Positions 5,653 through 7,969 of a stretch of DNA of 7,969 nt are shown here, piece after piece. Made by a program: the position numbers and the translations under genes. The DNA comes from Nitrospinae bacterium CG22_combo_CG10-13_8_21_14_all_47_10 (lineage in GTDB: Bacteria > Nitrospinota > Nitrospinia > Nitrospinales > VA-1): assembly GCA_002786505.1 (NCBI GenBank), contig PCTK01000176.1, forward strand, positions 1-7,969. Reading direction: 5' to 3'. Below the pieces are notes generated by a model. The model saw only the letters and a list, made by a program, of their open reading frames with translations. It had not been told where the DNA came from and ran no database searches. Each line of letters opens with the position of its first letter. Position 1 is the first letter of the stretch.

Positions 5653-5991
5653 ATGAAATCTGTCAAAATCAAGTTATTACGAAAAGGTATGGTGACTGCC
5701 ACCGAGGTGAAGGACCGGATGGGCAGGACTTTGTTGGACTCTGGTCAGCTTATCACGGAGAAAAACTTAAAAACCCTTAAAGCCTGGGGCATCACCGAAG
5801 TCAATATAGAGAGCTCAGAGGAGCCGCAGGGAGTTTTGCGGAAGGAACCCGCAACTATAGAGGTACCCCCAGCCATTATTAAAGAGCAGGATACCCTTTT
5901 TAAATTTACGGATCGACGACACCCGGCGATCGCCGAATTATATGATGTTTGTTTGGTAAGAAAAGTTCAAATGCGGCAGGGAAATCAATAA
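5653..5991 (+). CDS. Small protein with a module like those preceding HD-type signalling domains
   Basis: This 112-residue soluble protein has no signal peptide or membrane segment. Residues 1-52 follow a pattern I associate with a small beta-rich module found in front of HD-GYP or HDOD domains. The first part, 'VKIKLLRKGMVTATEVKDRMG', is written here from positions 4-24 in two overlapping pieces: VKIKLLRKGM and GMVTATEVKDRMG. It continues with RTLLDSGQLITEKNL and LKAWGITEVNIE. The middle (53-80) is polar and proline-rich, probably a linker, and a short segment 'DRRHPAIAELYDVCLVRK' closes the protein. The stop lies 14 bases before the likely start of the HDOD gene, so the two are surely co-transcribed and may act as one unit. 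A partner or adaptor for the HDOD protein is inferred. No enzyme motif is seen. The ribosome site is weak (GCGGA, about 12 bases before the ATG). Confidence 0.8.
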   Translation: MKSVKIKLLRKGMVTATEVKDRMGRTLLDSGQLITEKNLKTLKAWGITEVNIESSEEPQGVLRKEPATIEVPPAIIKEQDTLFKFTDRRHPAIAELYDVCLVRKVQMRQGNQ

Positions 5992-5993
5992 AA

Positions 5994-6008
5994 GGGGAGA
6001 TAAAATTG
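5994..6008 (+). promoter_or_regulatory. Ribosome site that sets the HDOD start at TTG
   Basis: GGGGAG (5994-5999) lies 6 bases before the TTG at 6006-6008. The longer frame opens at another TTG (5949), which has no ribosome site and would overlap the previous gene by 43 bases. The 6006 start removes that overlap and begins with MDPKKLI, close to the expected start of the HDOD fold. Confidence 0.7.
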
Positions 6009-6839
6009 GATCCGAAGAAACTGATTGCGCAATCTCCACAGATAGCATCGCTTCCTACAATTTTTTTCCGAATCAATGAGGCAGTGGAAGACCCTGAATG
6101 TTCTTTTGTGGAAATTGGAGAGATCATAAGTAGCGACCCTTCTCTTTCGGCAAGGCTTTTACGAATAGTGAACAGTTCTTTTTTTGGTTTTCCGAGCAAA
6201 ATAGAAACGATCACCCATGCGGTTACAATCGTTGGTATGGCTCAATTGAATGATCTCGCACTTGCAACAACGGTGGTCAACCAGTTTAAAGGGATGCCTG
6301 AAAACTTAATCAATATGCGAAAGTTCTGGTTTCATAGTGTTGCGACAGGTCTGGCCGCAAGAATTATTGCCGTTTATCGACGCGAGCCCAATGCAGATAG
6401 ATTTTATTTGATGGGAATGCTTCATGATTTGGGACGACTTGTCTTATTGCTAAATATTCCCGAGGAGATGCAAAAGGTTATGAGCCGTTATGAAGAAGAG
6501 GGGCTTTTGCATGAAGCTGAAAATCATGTAATGGGAGCCGACCATGCGGTTGTTGCCGGCCTGTTGCTGGAAGCGTGGAAGCTCCCTGAGATGCTTCAAG
6601 AGGCAATAACTTTTCATCATAGCCCCAGTCAATCACCTCTTTACCCAATTTCCGCCGCCATTGTCCATGTTGCGGATATTATTGTCCATGGTATGGAACT
6701 GGGAACATGCGGTGAACATTACGTGCCTCCGTTAAACCCAAAGGCTTGGGAAATACTGGATTTACCCACCAGTCTTATAACTTCAATCGTTGAACAAGTT
6801 GACAGGCAAACAGCCGAAGCAGTAGAAATGTTCCTTTAA
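6006..6839 (+). CDS. HDOD domain signalling protein
   Basis: From the TTG start this is 277 residues, almost all one HDOD domain, a cytoplasmic regulatory fold of the HD superfamily common in signalling and stress control. The N-terminal half has the characteristic 'LPTIFFRINEAV', 'SDPSLSARLLRIVNSSFFG' and 'ITHAVTIVGMAQLNDLAL' segments (16-86). The second half has FWFHS (H110), LMGMLHDLG (H140, D141), GADHAVVAG (H180), TFHHSP (H204, H205) and HVAD (D224). HDOD proteins are usually regarded as non-catalytic. Here residues at all the usual HD ligand positions appear present, but there is no GYP motif. The tail after about 240 looks like a short helical extension. The neighbours are the small module upstream and a histidine kinase 11 bases downstream, so a role in the same pathway is inferred. 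Confidence 0.92.
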   Translation: MDPKKLIAQSPQIASLPTIFFRINEAVEDPECSFVEIGEIISSDPSLSARLLRIVNSSFFGFPSKIETITHAVTIVGMAQLNDLALATTVVNQFKGMPENLINMRKFWFHSVATGLAARIIAVYRREPNADRFYLMGMLHDLGRLVLLLNIPEEMQKVMSRYEEEGLLHEAENHVMGADHAVVAGLLLEAWKLPEMLQEAITFHHSPSQSPLYPISAAIVHVADIIVHGMELGTCGEHYVPPLNPKAWEILDLPTSLITSIVEQVDRQTAEAVEMFL

Positions 6840-6850
6840 AAATTAAGATA

Positions 6851-7969
6851 GTGGATAATAAGAGCCCCTTAGACCCAAAAAGTAAAGAGCAAATTAGAAT
6901 TGAGTTTCTGGAGAGACAATCTCGACTCAACCTGTTTGGTCTGGATATTCTCGCTTCTTTGGGGGAGTTGCAACATAGCGCCCACTTAACGCGTGACCCA
7001 CAACGGATTTTAAGCGTTGCGTTGAAGCATGTGAAACGCCTTGTCGATTTTCAGGTGGCGGCTTTTTATCTGGTGGATGAGCAAAATTCTGATTTTATCT
7101 TGAAAGAGATTGTTCCCTCAGTTGATCAGGAATTGATTGAGGCTGAAGTAGACAAGGAAATCGAAAGCGGTACATTTGCATGGGCGTTGAATCGTAATCG
7201 CGCAGTCGTGATTAAAAATCCTTCCCACGATCATTTACTGGTATTTCATGTTTTAGCTTCAAAAACCCGGGTGCGGGGTATGTTTGTCGGGCGTATTTTG
7301 TCGGGGGGTGCCCCTGTTAATGAAACTGTTCTTTACCCTTTATCTGTGATCCTTCAAAATACGGCCAATGCTCTTGAAAGCGCCGCGCTTTATAAATTAA
7401 TTTGGGAACAGAACCAGAACCTTGAAGAAACGGTTCGAATTCGTACTCAGGATCTGGAAAAACAAACCCTGGAACTTAAGGAAGAAATAGCGTTTAGAAA
7501 ATTGGCCGAGGAGTCTTTGGTCGTTGCCAAGGAAGAAGCAGAGGCGGCCGTCCGTGCTAAAAGTGAATTCCTTGCAAATATGAGCCATGAAATCAGGACC
7601 CCTTTGAATGCTATCCTTGGATATGGTGAAATCCTCCAATATGAAGCGAGAAAATTAAACCGGCCAGATTTTATAGAAGATTTGAGAGCCATAGAATTTG
7701 CCGGGCGGCATTTATTGAAGTTGATCAATGAAATTCTTGAGTTGTCAAAAATTCAAGCCGGGAAAATGGAAATTTATCCCGAATCTTTTGACCTTTCTAA
7801 TCTCATTGAAGAAGTCATTACGACGATTAAACCGCTGGCCCAAAAGAAAAAAAATAAGCTGGAAGTAATTAAACAGGGTTTGCCGGAATCCATGTACTCC
7901 GACTCTTCTCGTATCCGTCAAATTCTGTTAAACCTTTTGGGGAACTCCTGTAAATTTACGGAAGCGGGC
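6851..7969 (+). CDS. Sensor histidine kinase, GAF-like input domain, cut by the window end
   Basis: The frame is open from a GTG at 6851 to the edge: 373 codons with no stop, the C-terminal part missing. No membrane segment is seen, so the protein is probably cytoplasmic. Residues about 35-190 look like a GAF-type sensor domain (RILSVALKHVKRLVDFQVAAF, written in two parts: RILSVALKHVK and RLVDFQVAAFYLVDE; then ESGTFAWALNRNRAVVI). A coiled coil follows (about 195-240, LEETVRIRTQDLEKQ). The dimerisation and phosphoacceptor domain has the H-box 'FLANMSHEIRTPLNAILGY' with H246, and the ATP-binding domain begins with the N-box 'ILLNLLGNSCKFTEAG' (N361, N365). A receiver domain may follow beyond the window. 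GTG lies 11 bases after the HDOD stop with a weak ribosome site (TAAGA). The sensed signal is unknown. Confidence 0.92.
   Translation, partial: MDNKSPLDPKSKEQIRIEFLERQSRLNLFGLDILASLGELQHSAHLTRDPQRILSVALKHVKRLVDFQVAAFYLVDEQNSDFILKEIVPSVDQELIEAEVDKEIESGTFAWALNRNRAVVIKNPSHDHLLVFHVLASKTRVRGMFVGRILSGGAPVNETVLYPLSVILQNTANALESAALYKLIWEQNQNLEETVRIRTQDLEKQTLELKEEIAFRKLAEESLVVAKEEAEAAVRAKSEFLANMSHEIRTPLNAILGYGEILQYEARKLNRPDFIEDLRAIEFAGRHLLKLINEILELSKIQAGKMEIYPESFDLSNLIEEVITTIKPLAQKKKNKLEVIKQGLPESMYSDSSRIRQILLNLLGNSCKFTEAG

Noticed and set aside
5653..6839. The small module gene and the HDOD gene as one gene broken by a frameshift
   Set aside because: The first protein has a natural-looking C-terminus, the second has its own strong ribosome site and TTG start, and the gap between them is normal for two genes. 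A fusion in relatives would reopen this.
7397..7728. Two minus-strand frames of 80 and 93 codons inside the histidine kinase region
   Set aside because: They are antisense to a plus-strand frame that encodes clear H-box and N-box motifs and shows no stop over more than 1,100 bases.

Overview
The window looks like an ordinary chromosomal stretch of a Gram-negative environmental bacterium with roughly mid-40s percent GC by eye. Supporting signs are a complex I type NADH dehydrogenase subunit, a Sec signal peptide, a YajG-like lipoprotein, and an HDOD protein next to a hybrid-style sensor kinase. The overall flavour is Nitrospinota- or deltaproteobacterium-like. That placement is an impression from protein style, not a measured result.

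Layout. The left edge (1-649, minus strand) holds nuoE followed, with a one-base overlap, by the first 34 codons of a protein that begins with a [2Fe-2S] ferredoxin domain (NuoG/HoxU/FdsA type). A promoter-like pair and an operator-like palindrome lie just upstream of nuoE. Positions 650-997 carry no convincing gene and hold two terminator-like hairpins. Positions 998-4512 (minus strand) form a two-gene operon: an AmtB-type ammonium channel, then, through a 4-base ATGA overlap, a secreted protein made almost entirely of 20 gapless 34-residue TPR repeats. Upstream of amt lies a 169-bp MITE-like palindromic element with terminal inverted repeats and a 7-bp flanking direct repeat, then an AT-rich gap. 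Next is a YajG-like lipoprotein gene (minus strand, 4996-5586). Divergent from it, on the plus strand, is a tight three-gene signalling cluster. It consists of a 112-residue protein resembling the small module found in front of HD-type signalling domains, an HDOD protein that probably starts at a TTG codon, and a sensor histidine kinase cut by the right edge. The kinase gene was reconstructed by reading the frame by hand.

How the parts may work together. The amt-TPR pair suggests ammonium uptake linked to an extracytoplasmic scaffold, since no PII (glnK) gene is adjacent. The plus-strand cluster is a compact signalling unit with no visible output gene inside the window. The nuo genes belong to a separate respiratory or NAD-linked redox operon running off the left edge. 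Nothing here amounts to a proven new system. The amt-TPR coupling, the MITE-like element upstream of amt and the direct nuoE to ferredoxin-domain gene order are the points most worth checking.
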